Positions 25,797 to 33,690 of a stretch of DNA of 43,943 nt are shown one piece after another. The position numbers and the translations under genes are program-made. This DNA comes from Thermoleophilia bacterium (lineage in GTDB: Bacteria; Actinomycetota; Thermoleophilia; Gaiellales; Gaiellaceae): contig SHVL01000019.1 in assembly GCA_009694305.1 (NCBI GenBank), positions 1-43,943 on the forward strand, read 5' to 3'. The number at the start of each line of letters is the position of its first letter. The first letter of the stretch is position 1. Below the pieces are notes generated by a model. That model did not search any database. It had not been told where the DNA came from and was given only the letters and a program-made list of their open reading frames with translations.

Positions 25797-26894
25797 GTGG
25801 CCCCACTGCTTGCCGGCACTGACGAGGTGCCCACCGGTTTCGCCGAGGCGCGAGAGCAGTTTCCGGCGCTCGAGCGGATCGCGTACCTCAACGCGGGCAC
25901 GTTCGGACCGCTCTCCCGTGTAACCGCGGACGCCATGCAGGGTGCGCTCGAGCGCGACTTCACCGAGGGCCGTAGCGGCATGCCGTACTTCGAAAGCGTT
26001 CTCGAGCTTCGCGCGACCGTCCGGGCTGTCATGGCCTCTCTCGTCGGCGTCGAGACACACCACGTTGCCCTCACGGCGAGCACGACCGACGGGTGCAACA
26101 TCGTGGTCGCGGGCCTCGACCTTGGCCCCGGCGACGAGGTCGTGACGACGGCAGAGGAGCATTTCGGGCTTCTCGGCCCGCTCGGGGTGTCGGGCGCGCG
26201 CGTGGTCGTAGCAGCCCCCGATCCCGACGCGATCCTTGCAGCGGTTACCCCGCGAACGAAGCTTCTGGCCCTTTCGCAGGTGCTCTGGACAACGGGGCGC
26301 ACCTTGCCCGTCCGCGCACTGCGCGAGGCGAGCGGTGTTCCCGTACTGGTAGACGGAGCCCAGTCGGTCGGGGCGATCCCCGTCGATGCCACCGGCCTCG
26401 ACTTCCTCACCATCTCGGGGCAGAAGTGGCTGTGCGGCCCCGACTCGACCGGCGCCCTCGTCGTGGCCGACCCCGACCGGCTGCGCGTTGCCTCGCCGAG
26501 CTACTTCTCACAGACCGGGCACAAGAGCGACGGGACGTTCGTGCGCCGCCCCGGTGCAGCACGGTTCGACCCGAACTGGTCGTCGCCGTCCTCGCTCGCG
26601 GGCCTTGTTGCAGCAATCGGAACGCGACCGGCCTGGGCGTTCGATCATGCGGCTGCCATGGCTGAGCGATGCCGCAAGCGACTCGGCGAGGTCGTCGAGG
26701 TGGTAACGCCTCCCGACCCCTCCACCATCGTGTCGTTCAGGGTCCTACGCGAGCCCGCGGAGGTCGTCCGGGAGCTGTACCTTGCGGGAGTGCACGTGCG
26801 CGAGATCCCGGGAGCTGGCCTCGTTCGGGCCTCCTGCGGCTGGTGGACGTCGAACGACGACATCGACCGTCTCGTTACTGCTCTGACTCCGTGA
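25797..26894 (+). CDS. Class V aminotransferase / cysteine desulfurase-like PLP enzyme
   Basis: 365 residues from GTG at 25797, with CAGAAT ending six bases upstream; ATG 25722 is an alternative start. The fold-type I layout includes IAYLNAGTFGPLS, LTASTTDGCNIVV, the aspartate of VLVDGAQSVGA, and the PLP lysine 210 in SGQKWLCGPDSTGAL. The family holds cysteine desulfurases, isopenicillin-N epimerase-like and ergothioneine-type C-S lyases. No conserved sulfur-accepting Cys loop is evident near the C-terminus, so desulfurase activity is doubtful. The next gene overlaps by four bases. Confidence 0.85.
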   Translation: MAPLLAGTDEVPTGFAEAREQFPALERIAYLNAGTFGPLSRVTADAMQGALERDFTEGRSGMPYFESVLELRATVRAVMASLVGVETHHVALTASTTDGCNIVVAGLDLGPGDEVVTTAEEHFGLLGPLGVSGARVVVAAPDPDAILAAVTPRTKLLALSQVLWTTGRTLPVRALREASGVPVLVDGAQSVGAIPVDATGLDFLTISGQKWLCGPDSTGALVVADPDRLRVASPSYFSQTGHKSDGTFVRRPGAARFDPNWSSPSSLAGLVAAIGTRPAWAFDHAAAMAERCRKRLGEVVEVVTPPDPSTIVSFRVLREPAEVVRELYLAGVHVREIPGAGLVRASCGWWTSNDDIDRLVTALTP

Positions 26895-27316
26895 GGGAGG
26901 GGGCGTGCCCGTGCCGGGCCGTCTCCTACGCGGCCGGAGGCCCGGTGCGCGATCTACTCGTCTGTCACTGCAACGCCTGCGTCGAGGCAACCGGCGGCCC
27001 CTGGGCGGCGTCCGCCGTGGCACGCTCGCATCTCGGTGTCACCGGAGACATGGCTCTTGACTGGGAACGAGCGCCCGTCTCGCAGCACGAGGCGAGCCGG
27101 GGACGCTGTCGTGGGTGCGGGACGGTGGTCTTCTGGGATGCGCCCGGGCTCGCAACGGTGTCGTTTGCTGCAGCCACGCTGTCGGATGCGTCCGGGCTCG
27201 AGGTTGCCGGGCACATCTGGGTAGACGAGGACGCCACGTTCGCGGTTGCGGGCGCTCTCGGCGTCTCCTACCCCGGTGGCCTGCCTGCTTCGGTCGTCGT
27301 GCCCTGGAGGAGCTGA
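26891..27316 (+). CDS. GFA/CENP-V-fold zinc protein
   Basis: 141 residues from a GTG sharing bases with the aminotransferase stop (GTGA). The zinc-binding layout is CPCRAVSY, CHCNAC and CRGCGTVVFW, typical of the glutathione-dependent formaldehyde-activating (GFA) superfamily. The overlap suggests joint function with the PLP enzyme, maybe in handling a thiol adduct, but the substrate is unknown. A late segment HIWVDEDATF resembles the family's C-terminal strand. Confidence 0.85.
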   Translation: MREGACPCRAVSYAAGGPVRDLLVCHCNACVEATGGPWAASAVARSHLGVTGDMALDWERAPVSQHEASRGRCRGCGTVVFWDAPGLATVSFAAATLSDASGLEVAGHIWVDEDATFAVAGALGVSYPGGLPASVVVPWRS

Positions 27317-27351
27317 CCGGCCCGAGCCTGAATCCACTCTCGTCCGCGGGT

Positions 27352-27921
27352 CTATCCCGTGGGAACAGGCAGCCCGAGCGTTCCGGCGATCGGACGGAGG
27401 GCTGCAACGACGTTTGTGATGTGCTCGTCGAGCTCGAGGCCGAGCAGTTCGGCACCCGCGTAGACCTCGTCACGATGCACGCCCGCCGCAAACGAGGGCT
27501 GCTTCAGCTTCTTGCGCACGGATTTCGGTTCCAGCCCCTCGAGGCCCTTGGGCCGCACGAGACCGCAGGCGTGGATGAAGCCGGAGAGCTCGTCACACGC
27601 GAAGAGCGTTCGTTTGAGCGGCGTATCCCGGGGCATCGCGAGGTGCTCGGCGTGCGACAGCACGGCCTCGATCACGATCTCCGGGTACCCCTCCTCCCGG
27701 AGGATCGGCGCGCCGTCCTGCGGATGCTTGTCGAGCGTGGGGTGCACCTCGTAGTCGAAATCGTGGAGCAGAGCAGTGCAACCCCAAAGTTCCTCGTCCT
27801 CACCGAAGTATCTCGCGTACCACCGCGTCGATGCTTCCACGGCCAGTCCATGCCGGAGCAGGGACTCGCTCTTCGTATATCGCGTCAGGGTCGCCCATGC
27901 ATCGTCTCGGGTCACATCCAC
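27352..27921 (-). CDS. HD-domain phosphohydrolase-like protein
   Basis: 189 residues from a GTG at 27921, placed nine bases after a minus-strand TATCGT; ATG at 27942 is the longer alternative. The HD signature is ALLHDFDYEVHP near residue 55, preceded by LLRHGLAVEASTRW (first His) and followed by VLSHAEH. This matches HDIG-type metal-dependent hydrolases that often cut nucleotides. It is divergent from murA and shares overlapping promoter sequence with it. The substrate is unknown. Confidence 0.85.
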   Translation of the reverse strand: MDVTRDDAWATLTRYTKSESLLRHGLAVEASTRWYARYFGEDEELWGCTALLHDFDYEVHPTLDKHPQDGAPILREEGYPEIVIEAVLSHAEHLAMPRDTPLKRTLFACDELSGFIHACGLVRPKGLEGLEPKSVRKKLKQPSFAAGVHRDEVYAGAELLGLELDEHITNVVAALRPIAGTLGLPVPTG

Positions 27922-27929
27922 GGCACGGG

Positions 27930-27936
27930 TACGATA
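27930..27936. promoter_or_regulatory. Overlapping divergent -10 elements of murA and the HD gene
   Basis: The top strand has TACGAT (27930-27935) and the bottom strand TATCGT (27936-27931), six of seven bases shared. Either orientation would place a start a few bases before the murA ATG at 27948 or the HD-gene GTG at 27921. Confidence 0.5.
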
Positions 27937-27947
27937 GCTCACGCCTC

Positions 27948-29228
27948 ATGCAGTCGTTTGTGATCCAGGGCGGTCGCCCGCTTTCCGGCACGATCCGTGC
28001 GTCCGGAAACAAGAACGGCGCCCTGCCGATCCTTGCGGCGACCGTGCTCGCCTCGGAGGTGGTCGAACTGTCCAACGTGCCGCGGATTCGTGACGTGGAG
28101 GTGATGGTCGAGCTCCTCGTCGATCTCGGTGCCGATGCCGTCTGGACGGGGCCGAACAAGGTGCGCGTTGACAGCTCCGGCATCTCGAAGACCGACCTCG
28201 ACCCCGACCTCTGCCGCGAGATCCGCGCCTCCTTCCTTCTTGCCGGGCCGCTGCTCGCACGGTTTGGCCGTGCTGCCGTGCCGCCACCGGGCGGCGATGT
28301 GATCGGGCGCCGTCGGCTCGACACCCACATTCATGCGTTTACCGAGCTGGGAGTCACGGTGGAGGTCAACGGGGCCTACGACCTGCGCGCCGAGCGTCTC
28401 GTCGGCAAGCGGATCTACCTCGACGAGGCCTCGGTGATGGGAACGGAGAACGCCGTCATGGCGGCCGTGCTGGCAGAGGGCGAGACGATCGTTGGCCATG
28501 CTGCGTGCGAGCCTCACATCCAGGATCTGTGTCGGTTTCTCGTCGGCCTCGGGGCACAGATCGAAGGTATCGGCTCCAACATCCTCCGGATTCAGGGGGT
28601 CGAGCGGCTCGGCGGCGGCTCCTACCGCATCGGGCCCGAGCACATCGAGGTCGCCAGCTTCGCCGTGCTCGCCGCGGTCACGGGCGGTGATCTCACGATC
28701 GAGGACATCGAGCCCGACGATCTCATCGCGATCGTGCCGGCATTTCGGAAGCTCGGTGTCGAGTTCGAGGTCGGAACCTCGACGCTGCGGGTGCGCCCCG
28801 ACCAGCGGCTCACCGTGATCGACGACCTCGGAGGTCAGATCCCGAAGATCGAGAGTGGCATCTGGCCCGCATTCCCGGCCGACCTCACCTCGATCGCGGT
28901 CGTCGCCGCGACGCAGGCGGCAGGCACCGTGCTCGTCTTCGAGAAGATGTTCGAGAGCCGACTCTTCTTCGTGGACAAGCTCGTCTCGATGGGGGCGCGC
29001 ATCATTCTCTGCGATCCGCATCGCGCGGTCGTCACCGGGCCGGCCAGCCTCTTCGGCCAGCGGCTCGAGAGCCCGGACATCCGTGCCGGCATGGCGATGG
29101 TGATCGCCGCACTCTGCGCCGAGGGAGAGTCGAGCATCGGCAACATCCGGCAGATCGATCGTGGCTACGAGCGAATCGACGAGCGGCTCCGTGCACTCGG
29201 GGCCGACATCGTGCGCGCCGACCAGTGA
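27948..29228 (+). CDS. murA: UDP-N-acetylglucosamine 1-carboxyvinyltransferase (Asp117 form)
   Basis: 426 residues from the ATG at 27948; it adds enolpyruvate to UDP-GlcNAc, the first committed step of peptidoglycan precursor synthesis. Family signs are SGNKNGALPILAATVL (Lys/Asn pair near 22), RASFLLAGPLLARFG, FPADLTS (catalytic Asp) and LVSMGARI. The loop cysteine, normally at position 115-117 in PGGC, is replaced by Asp117 in PGGDVIGRRRLDTH, as in mycobacteria, so fosfomycin should not block it. A shared -10 region lies just upstream; the gene is followed by ridA after 141 bases. Confidence 0.95.
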   Translation: MQSFVIQGGRPLSGTIRASGNKNGALPILAATVLASEVVELSNVPRIRDVEVMVELLVDLGADAVWTGPNKVRVDSSGISKTDLDPDLCREIRASFLLAGPLLARFGRAAVPPPGGDVIGRRRLDTHIHAFTELGVTVEVNGAYDLRAERLVGKRIYLDEASVMGTENAVMAAVLAEGETIVGHAACEPHIQDLCRFLVGLGAQIEGIGSNILRIQGVERLGGGSYRIGPEHIEVASFAVLAAVTGGDLTIEDIEPDDLIAIVPAFRKLGVEFEVGTSTLRVRPDQRLTVIDDLGGQIPKIESGIWPAFPADLTSIAVVAATQAAGTVLVFEKMFESRLFFVDKLVSMGARIILCDPHRAVVTGPASLFGQRLESPDIRAGMAMVIAALCAEGESSIGNIRQIDRGYERIDERLRALGADIVRADQ

Positions 29229-29369
29229 GCGCAACCCTGGCCTGACCCGGAGATGGGCCTGCTCGGCGTTGCGACGGGTTCACCACGGATAGGGTGCCGG
29301 TGTATCTCTCACCTGTCCAGGCGCGGCGCTCGCCGACGCTCTCACCACCGAAAGGCTGAAGATCTCATC

Positions 29370-29753
29370 ATGGAGAAAACCGTCATCCATACCGAAAACG
29401 CGCCCGCCCCGTTCCAGGGAGCGCCGTACAGCCAGGCGATCCGGGTCGGCGACCTCGTGTTCGTCGCAGGGCAAATCGGCATCAGGCCGGGCGAGTCGTC
29501 GATCGAGGGTGACATCGCCGCCCAGACCGAGCAGGTCTTGCGCAACCTCTCGGCGATCCTCGAGGCAGCAGGGAGCTCGCTCGCGAACCTCGTCAAGACG
29601 AGTGTTTTCCTGCAGGATCTCGGCGATTTTGCGGCGATGAACGAGGTCTACGCACGCCATGTCGGAGGCCGCCCGCCGGCGCGCTCGACGTTCGAGGTGG
29701 CAAAGCTGCCCTCCGGAGCGGTCGTCGAGATCGAGGCCGTGGCCCACCTGTAG
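29370..29753 (+). CDS. ridA: RidA family enamine/imine deaminase
   Basis: 127 residues. Reactive enamine intermediates made by PLP enzymes are hydrolysed by RidA. The key Arg105 is present in ARSTFEVAKLPSGAVVEIEA, and PYSQAIRVGDLVFVAGQI and NEVYARHV are the other family blocks. The start at 29370 is chosen to match the family N-terminus; the upstream extension from 29253 is unlike it. An AAAGG at 29351-29355 lies rather far from the ATG. The class V aminotransferase a few genes upstream is a possible source of enamines. Confidence 0.95.
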   Translation: MEKTVIHTENAPAPFQGAPYSQAIRVGDLVFVAGQIGIRPGESSIEGDIAAQTEQVLRNLSAILEAAGSSLANLVKTSVFLQDLGDFAAMNEVYARHVGGRPPARSTFEVAKLPSGAVVEIEAVAHL

Positions 29754-29782
29754 GGGCACGACGCGCCGACCACCGTCCAGCG

Positions 29783-29788
29783 CAGAAT
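29783..29788 (+). promoter_or_regulatory. -10 element for the CCA-adding-enzyme gene
   Basis: CAGAAT ends seven bases before the ATG at 29796, with no ribosome site in between. Confidence 0.4.
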
Positions 29789-29795
29789 CAACGCT

Positions 29796-31166
29796 ATGCC
29801 CTCGGAGATTCGCTCCTACATCCGCTCGCTCGCGATCGACGCGTACGTCGTTGGCGGTGCCGTGCGCGACGAGTTGCTCGAGCTGCCCTACCGGGACGAG
29901 GATTTTGTCGTTCCCGGTGTCGATCAGGCCGGCTTGCGCGCGCTCCTCGAGCCGCACGGACGGGTCGAGGACATGGATGTCCACGGGCAGCTCGTCGGAG
30001 TGCGCCTTCACCCACGTGACCGTTCGATTCGTGCCCTGGCGCCCGCCGGTATCGAACTGACACCGCCACGCGCCGAGCGTTCGACCGGCCCCGGCCACCG
30101 TGACTTCGTGATCGTCAGCGACGCCTCGATCACGCTCGACGAGGACATGGCACGCAGGGACTTCACGATCAACGCAATTGCGCGGCGGCTCGAGGACGGC
30201 ACTCTCGTCGATCCGTTCGATGGGCAGGCCGACCTCGCGCTCCGTCAGATTCGCACCGTGGGCCCTACGAGCTTCGCCGAGGATCCGCTGCGACTCCTAC
30301 GGGGGCTGCGCTTCGTCTCGCAACTCGGCTTCGACCTCGCTCCCGGCACGCTCACAGAGATGAGAAACGAAGCATCGGGCCTCGCTCACGTCTCTGCCGA
30401 GCGCATCGGTGGAGGCATCGAGGCCGACGGTATGGGCGAGCTCTCGAAGCTTCTCCTCGGTCGCTCGCCGCAGAAGGCGCTTCTCCTTGCGCGCGACACG
30501 GGCGTGCTCGAACAGATGATCCCCGAGTTCACGCCTGCGCTCGGCTACGCCCTCACAACAGACCGCCGCCGGCAACCCCTCGAGGAGCACATCTTTGCCG
30601 TCGTCCAGAGTGCCGCCGATGGGGGCGCACGACTCGTGGTGCGGCTCGCCTGCCTGCTCCACGACCTTGGCAAGGTGGATGCCGCCGCGAGCAGCCTGAG
30701 CCACGCGGCCGTCGGCGCCCGCCTTGCCGGCACCATTCTCTTGCGGCTGCGCTACCCGACGGACGTGCAGCTTGCTGTTGCCCGCATCGTGGCCGGTCAC
30801 GGCTTCGGGCTCGACGGCCAGATCGACGCGCTCCATGCGCGGCGGTTCCTCGCCGGAAACGGTGACGTGCTCGCATTCGACCTGATCAGCCACAAGCACG
30901 CCGACCTGAATGCGAAACCGGAAGCCGGCGTGAAGGGTGAGCGCGAAGCGCTGGCACGCTTCGAGCAGCTCGTACGACAGGAGCGCGAACAACCGCATCG
31001 CATCGCAGACCTCGCGGTGACCGGTGACGACCTCATCTCGGCGGGCTTCGGAGAAGGCCCGCGGATCGGTGCCGTCCTCGCGCTCCTCCTCGACGCCGTC
31101 GTCACCGATCCTGCGAGAAACGACTCCGCCTGGTTGCTCGAGCGCGCCCGCGAGGAGCTCGCGTGA
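29796..31166 (+). CDS. cca: tRNA nucleotidyltransferase / poly(A) polymerase family protein with HD domain
   Basis: 456 residues. The class II head has VVGGAVRDELL and the metal-binding Asp34-Glu-Asp36, then DEDMARRDFTINAIA and the RGLRFVSQLGF block for nucleotide and RNA binding. A C-terminal HD domain (LACLLHDLGKVDAAAS) follows from about residue 265. These features mark a CCA-adding enzyme, consistent with the CCA-less tRNA in this window; a poly(A) polymerase or a single-step C- or A-adding role cannot be excluded. It ends in a GTGA overlap with the YggS gene. Confidence 0.9.
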   Translation: MPSEIRSYIRSLAIDAYVVGGAVRDELLELPYRDEDFVVPGVDQAGLRALLEPHGRVEDMDVHGQLVGVRLHPRDRSIRALAPAGIELTPPRAERSTGPGHRDFVIVSDASITLDEDMARRDFTINAIARRLEDGTLVDPFDGQADLALRQIRTVGPTSFAEDPLRLLRGLRFVSQLGFDLAPGTLTEMRNEASGLAHVSAERIGGGIEADGMGELSKLLLGRSPQKALLLARDTGVLEQMIPEFTPALGYALTTDRRRQPLEEHIFAVVQSAADGGARLVVRLACLLHDLGKVDAAASSLSHAAVGARLAGTILLRLRYPTDVQLAVARIVAGHGFGLDGQIDALHARRFLAGNGDVLAFDLISHKHADLNAKPEAGVKGEREALARFEQLVRQEREQPHRIADLAVTGDDLISAGFGEGPRIGAVLALLLDAVVTDPARNDSAWLLERAREELA

Positions 31167-31756
31167 ACGTCGAGGCGATCGCCGGGGCCTACAGGGCCGT
31201 CTGTGACGAAGCGGGATCCGGGGTCACCGTTGTCGCTGCCACCAAGTACGTCGCCGCCGGAGACATGGGCCTGCTCGCCGACGCGGGCATCGAGGTCGTC
31301 GGGGAGAACAGGGTGCAGGACATGCAGCGGAAACATGAGCTGCACCGCGACCGTTTTCGCTGGCACTTCATCGGCGCGCTGCAGTCCAACAAGGCGCGCG
31401 TGGTCGATTCGATCTGCGAGCTCGTTCACGCCGTCGAGTCCGACTCCGCAGCCCGGCGCCTGACGATACCGGCGCTGCTCGAGGTCAACCTCTCCGGTGA
31501 GGCATCGAAGAGTGGGGTGGACGAGCGCGAGATCGAGGGTTTCCTGTCGCGGCATGCTGGCCTCTGCGGGCTGATGACGATGCCGCCGTTTGCCGACGAC
31601 CCCGAGGCGAGTCGTCCCGCGTTTCGGCGGCTTGCGGAGCTCGCACGGCAGTACGGACTCGAGCAGCTGTCGATGGGCACCTCGCAGGATTGGCGGATTG
31701 CGGTCGAAGAAGGCGCAACGCTGATCCGCGTCGGCAGCACCCTGTTCCACGGCTGA
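31163..31756 (+). CDS. YggS/PLPBP pyridoxal-phosphate homeostasis protein
   Basis: 197 residues from GTG at 31163, overlapping the preceding stop. PLP lysine is Lys28 in ATKYVAA; GENRVQDM, WHFIGALQSNK and LSMGTSQDW are the family blocks. The chain is shorter than many members (about 230) because the segment between EVNLSGEASKSG and GLMTMP is compact. The protein binds PLP and buffers its level; no catalysis is known. Next to sepF, the common place in Gram-positive division clusters. Confidence 0.95.
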   Translation: MNVEAIAGAYRAVCDEAGSGVTVVAATKYVAAGDMGLLADAGIEVVGENRVQDMQRKHELHRDRFRWHFIGALQSNKARVVDSICELVHAVESDSAARRLTIPALLEVNLSGEASKSGVDEREIEGFLSRHAGLCGLMTMPPFADDPEASRPAFRRLAELARQYGLEQLSMGTSQDWRIAVEEGATLIRVGSTLFHG

Positions 31757-31782
31757 GCCCCGCCGGGATCCGACATCTGGGA

Positions 31783-31788
31783 TACCAT
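31783..31788 (+). promoter_or_regulatory. -10 element for sepF
   Basis: TACCAT ends ten bases before the sepF ATG at 31799. Confidence 0.35.
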
Positions 31789-31798
31789 CTTGCCCGTC

Positions 31799-32341
31799 AT
31801 GGGCTTCTCGGACTTCTGGAATCGGACGCTGGTCTACTTCGGCATCGCCGAAGACGAGGAGTGGGACGAGGACGGTGCCGGGACACAGGAGGAGCTCGAC
31901 CGCGAGTATCGCTCCCGATCGACACGGCAAAACGTCCGACGCCTACCGCGTCGGCGTGAGCCCGACGGATGGACGGACGACAGCACGAGCGTCGAGTCGG
32001 CTGCCCCGTCCTCGTCACGGTCTCAGCGCCCGGCGAGACTGCGATCGGCCGATACCGGTAAGGCAAGCGTGCACCTCGTGCTCCCGCGCAGCTTCAACGA
32101 CGCCCAGCAGATCGCCGACAAGTTCAAGGACTCTGTCCCGGTCATTCTCAACCTGCAGAGCGCCGACAACGAGCTCTCCAAGCGGCTGATCGACTTCGCG
32201 AGCGGCCTCACCTACGCGCTCAACGGCAGCATGCAGCGGGTGGCCGACAAGGTCTTCCTGTTGACACCCCGAAATGTCGAGGTGTCGGCCGAGGAACGTG
32301 CCCGCATGCTCGACAAGGGCGGTTTCTTCAATCAGGCATAA
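31799..32341 (+). CDS. sepF: Cell division protein SepF
   Basis: 180 residues from the ATG at 31799; a TTG at 31790 is less likely. An N-terminal amphipathic segment GFSDFWNRTLVYFGI can anchor it to the membrane. A charged linker (20-80) follows, then the SepF core (90-175): VHLVLPRSFNDAQQIADKF, VILNLQSADNELSKRLIDF, FASGLTYALNGSMQRVADK and VFLLTPRNVEVS. SepF links FtsZ to the membrane. No ftsZ gene is in this window. Confidence 0.95.
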   Translation: MGFSDFWNRTLVYFGIAEDEEWDEDGAGTQEELDREYRSRSTRQNVRRLPRRREPDGWTDDSTSVESAAPSSSRSQRPARLRSADTGKASVHLVLPRSFNDAQQIADKFKDSVPVILNLQSADNELSKRLIDFASGLTYALNGSMQRVADKVFLLTPRNVEVSAEERARMLDKGGFFNQA

Positions 32342-32430
32342 CCTCGGGCAGGGCTTCGGCCGCACCCGGACCGGGGCGCTCCTCACACGGCGTTAGCAGG
32401 AATCGGGACTGCCACGCCGAACGTCGGCCT

Positions 32431-32736
32431 GTGGGCTTCGCCGACACCATGCTTTCGCTTGCACTGATCGCACCGACTCTGCTGCGGTTCGTGGACGTCT
32501 TTTTCACCGTCTACATCCTGTTGATCCTCGCCTACGTCCTCACCTCGTGGATCACGATGCCCTCAGCTCTCCGACTCGTGCAGCGGTTTCTCGACGACGT
32601 CTGCGAACCCTACATCCGCATCTTTCGCCGTGTGCTGCCATCGCTTGGCCCGCTCGACCTCTCGCCGATGGTCGCTGTGATCTCGCTCGTTCTCGCCCAG
32701 CGCCTGCTGGTCGGCCTCATCGGCCGGCTGCTCTAG
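32431..32736 (+). CDS. YggT family membrane protein
   Basis: 101 residues from GTG at 32431; ATG at 32449 is an alternative. Two or three hydrophobic helices (about 22-42 and 72-100), with the conserved middle loop FLDDVCEPYIRIFRRVLPSL-like block preceding DLSPMVA. YggT proteins sit next to sepF in many Gram-positives; they are implicated in osmotic response and membrane-complex integrity but their mechanism is unknown. Confidence 0.9.
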   Translation: MGFADTMLSLALIAPTLLRFVDVFFTVYILLILAYVLTSWITMPSALRLVQRFLDDVCEPYIRIFRRVLPSLGPLDLSPMVAVISLVLAQRLLVGLIGRLL

Positions 32737-32746
32737 AAAAGGAGGA
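32737..32746 (+). promoter_or_regulatory. Strong ribosome binding site for divIVA
   Basis: AAAAGGAGGA lies seven bases before the ATG at 32754 and decides this start over the upstream in-frame ATG at 32547, which lies inside the YggT gene. Confidence 0.8.
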
Positions 32747-32753
32747 AGACGTC

Positions 32754-33320
32754 ATGCCCTTGACCCCCGTGGAGATCAGACACATTCAGCTCAAGCGTGG
32801 CCTGTTCGGATACCGAAAGCCTGCCGTCCACCGGATGATGGAGGACATCGCCGAAAGCTTCGAGGCCGTCTGGCGTGACCGCGCGCAGGTCAGCGAGCGG
32901 GCGGAGGAACTCGAAACCGAAGTGGCGCGTCATCTCGAACTGGAGAGCCTACTGCGCTCGACGCTTGTCTCGGCCGAGAGCGCCTCAAAGGATATCAAGG
33001 AGCATGCGCGACGAGAGGCCGACATGATCGTGACCGAGGCCAATGCCGAAGCACGGAAGGTGCTCCGCGACGCGGTGGCGGAGAAGGAGCAGCTCATGGG
33101 GGATGTGCGTCGGGTGCAGGCTCTGCTGCGGTCGGCACTCGCCGTGGTGGACGAGTCGCACCCGGCTCCGACCTTGACGATCGATGTCTCCGAGAGCCCG
33201 TCAGGGGACGGCCCGATGGCGGTGCCCGAGTGGGCCCCTGGGCCCCCTGTAACGCATCCACGGCCTGTTTCACTGCCCACACGCCTCGAAACCGACGATG
33301 TCAGGAAGCTCGCGGGGTAG
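32754..33320 (+). CDS. DivIVA-domain coiled-coil protein
   Basis: 188 residues. The N-terminal DivIVA membrane-curvature domain reads MPLTPVEIRHIQLKRGLFGYRK-like, with the Lys/Phe/Gly positions of the family. A long coiled coil (about 25-125) with SERAEELETEVARHLELES and EARKVLRDAVAEKEQL follows. The C-terminal 60 residues are proline-rich and disordered. DivIVA/Wag31 directs polar or septal growth. It lies next to sepF and yggT, as in other actinobacteria. Confidence 0.9.
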   Translation: MPLTPVEIRHIQLKRGLFGYRKPAVHRMMEDIAESFEAVWRDRAQVSERAEELETEVARHLELESLLRSTLVSAESASKDIKEHARREADMIVTEANAEARKVLRDAVAEKEQLMGDVRRVQALLRSALAVVDESHPAPTLTIDVSESPSGDGPMAVPEWAPGPPVTHPRPVSLPTRLETDDVRKLAG

Positions 33321-33327
33321 GCGTGAC

Positions 33328-33333
33328 TATCCT
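33328..33333 (+). promoter_or_regulatory. -10 element for the DUF167 gene
   Basis: TATCCT ends eight bases before the ATG at 33342, again without a ribosome site. Confidence 0.35.
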
Positions 33334-33341
33334 GTGGGGCG

Positions 33342-33644
33342 ATGTGTCCCGGCGTCGTGTCCAGCACCATCCGTCTTAACCTTCGGGTTTCACCCGGAGG
33401 TGTCAGGTCGGCCGTCGTGGGCCGTCACGGTGACGCATGGAAGCTCCGCGTCGTCGCAGCCCCGGAACGTGGACGCGCCAACGACTCAGTCGTGGAACTG
33501 CTCGCGTCCACCCTCGGCCTCGGTCGTCGCGACGTGAGGATCGTCAGTGGTACCACGTCGAGGAACAAGATCGTGGAGATCGTCGGGCTCACGCTAGACG
33601 AGACAGAGAGCCTCCTCGCCCGCGCCCGGGAAGGCACGGCATGA
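33342..33644 (+). CDS. DUF167 (YggU-like) protein
   Basis: 100 residues. The family core is LRVSPGGVRSAVVG, then WKLRVVAAPERGRANDSVVELLA and VRIVSGTTSRNKIVEIVG. It is a small alpha/beta fold of unknown function, often near yggT and lspA. No signal or membrane span. The lspA gene follows after 46 bases. Confidence 0.9.
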   Translation: MCPGVVSSTIRLNLRVSPGGVRSAVVGRHGDAWKLRVVAAPERGRANDSVVELLASTLGLGRRDVRIVSGTTSRNKIVEIVGLTLDETESLLARAREGTA

Positions 33645-33690
33645 CGAACGGCCCCGGATGCGGACACGCTGCGCGCAGTCAGAGGCGGAG

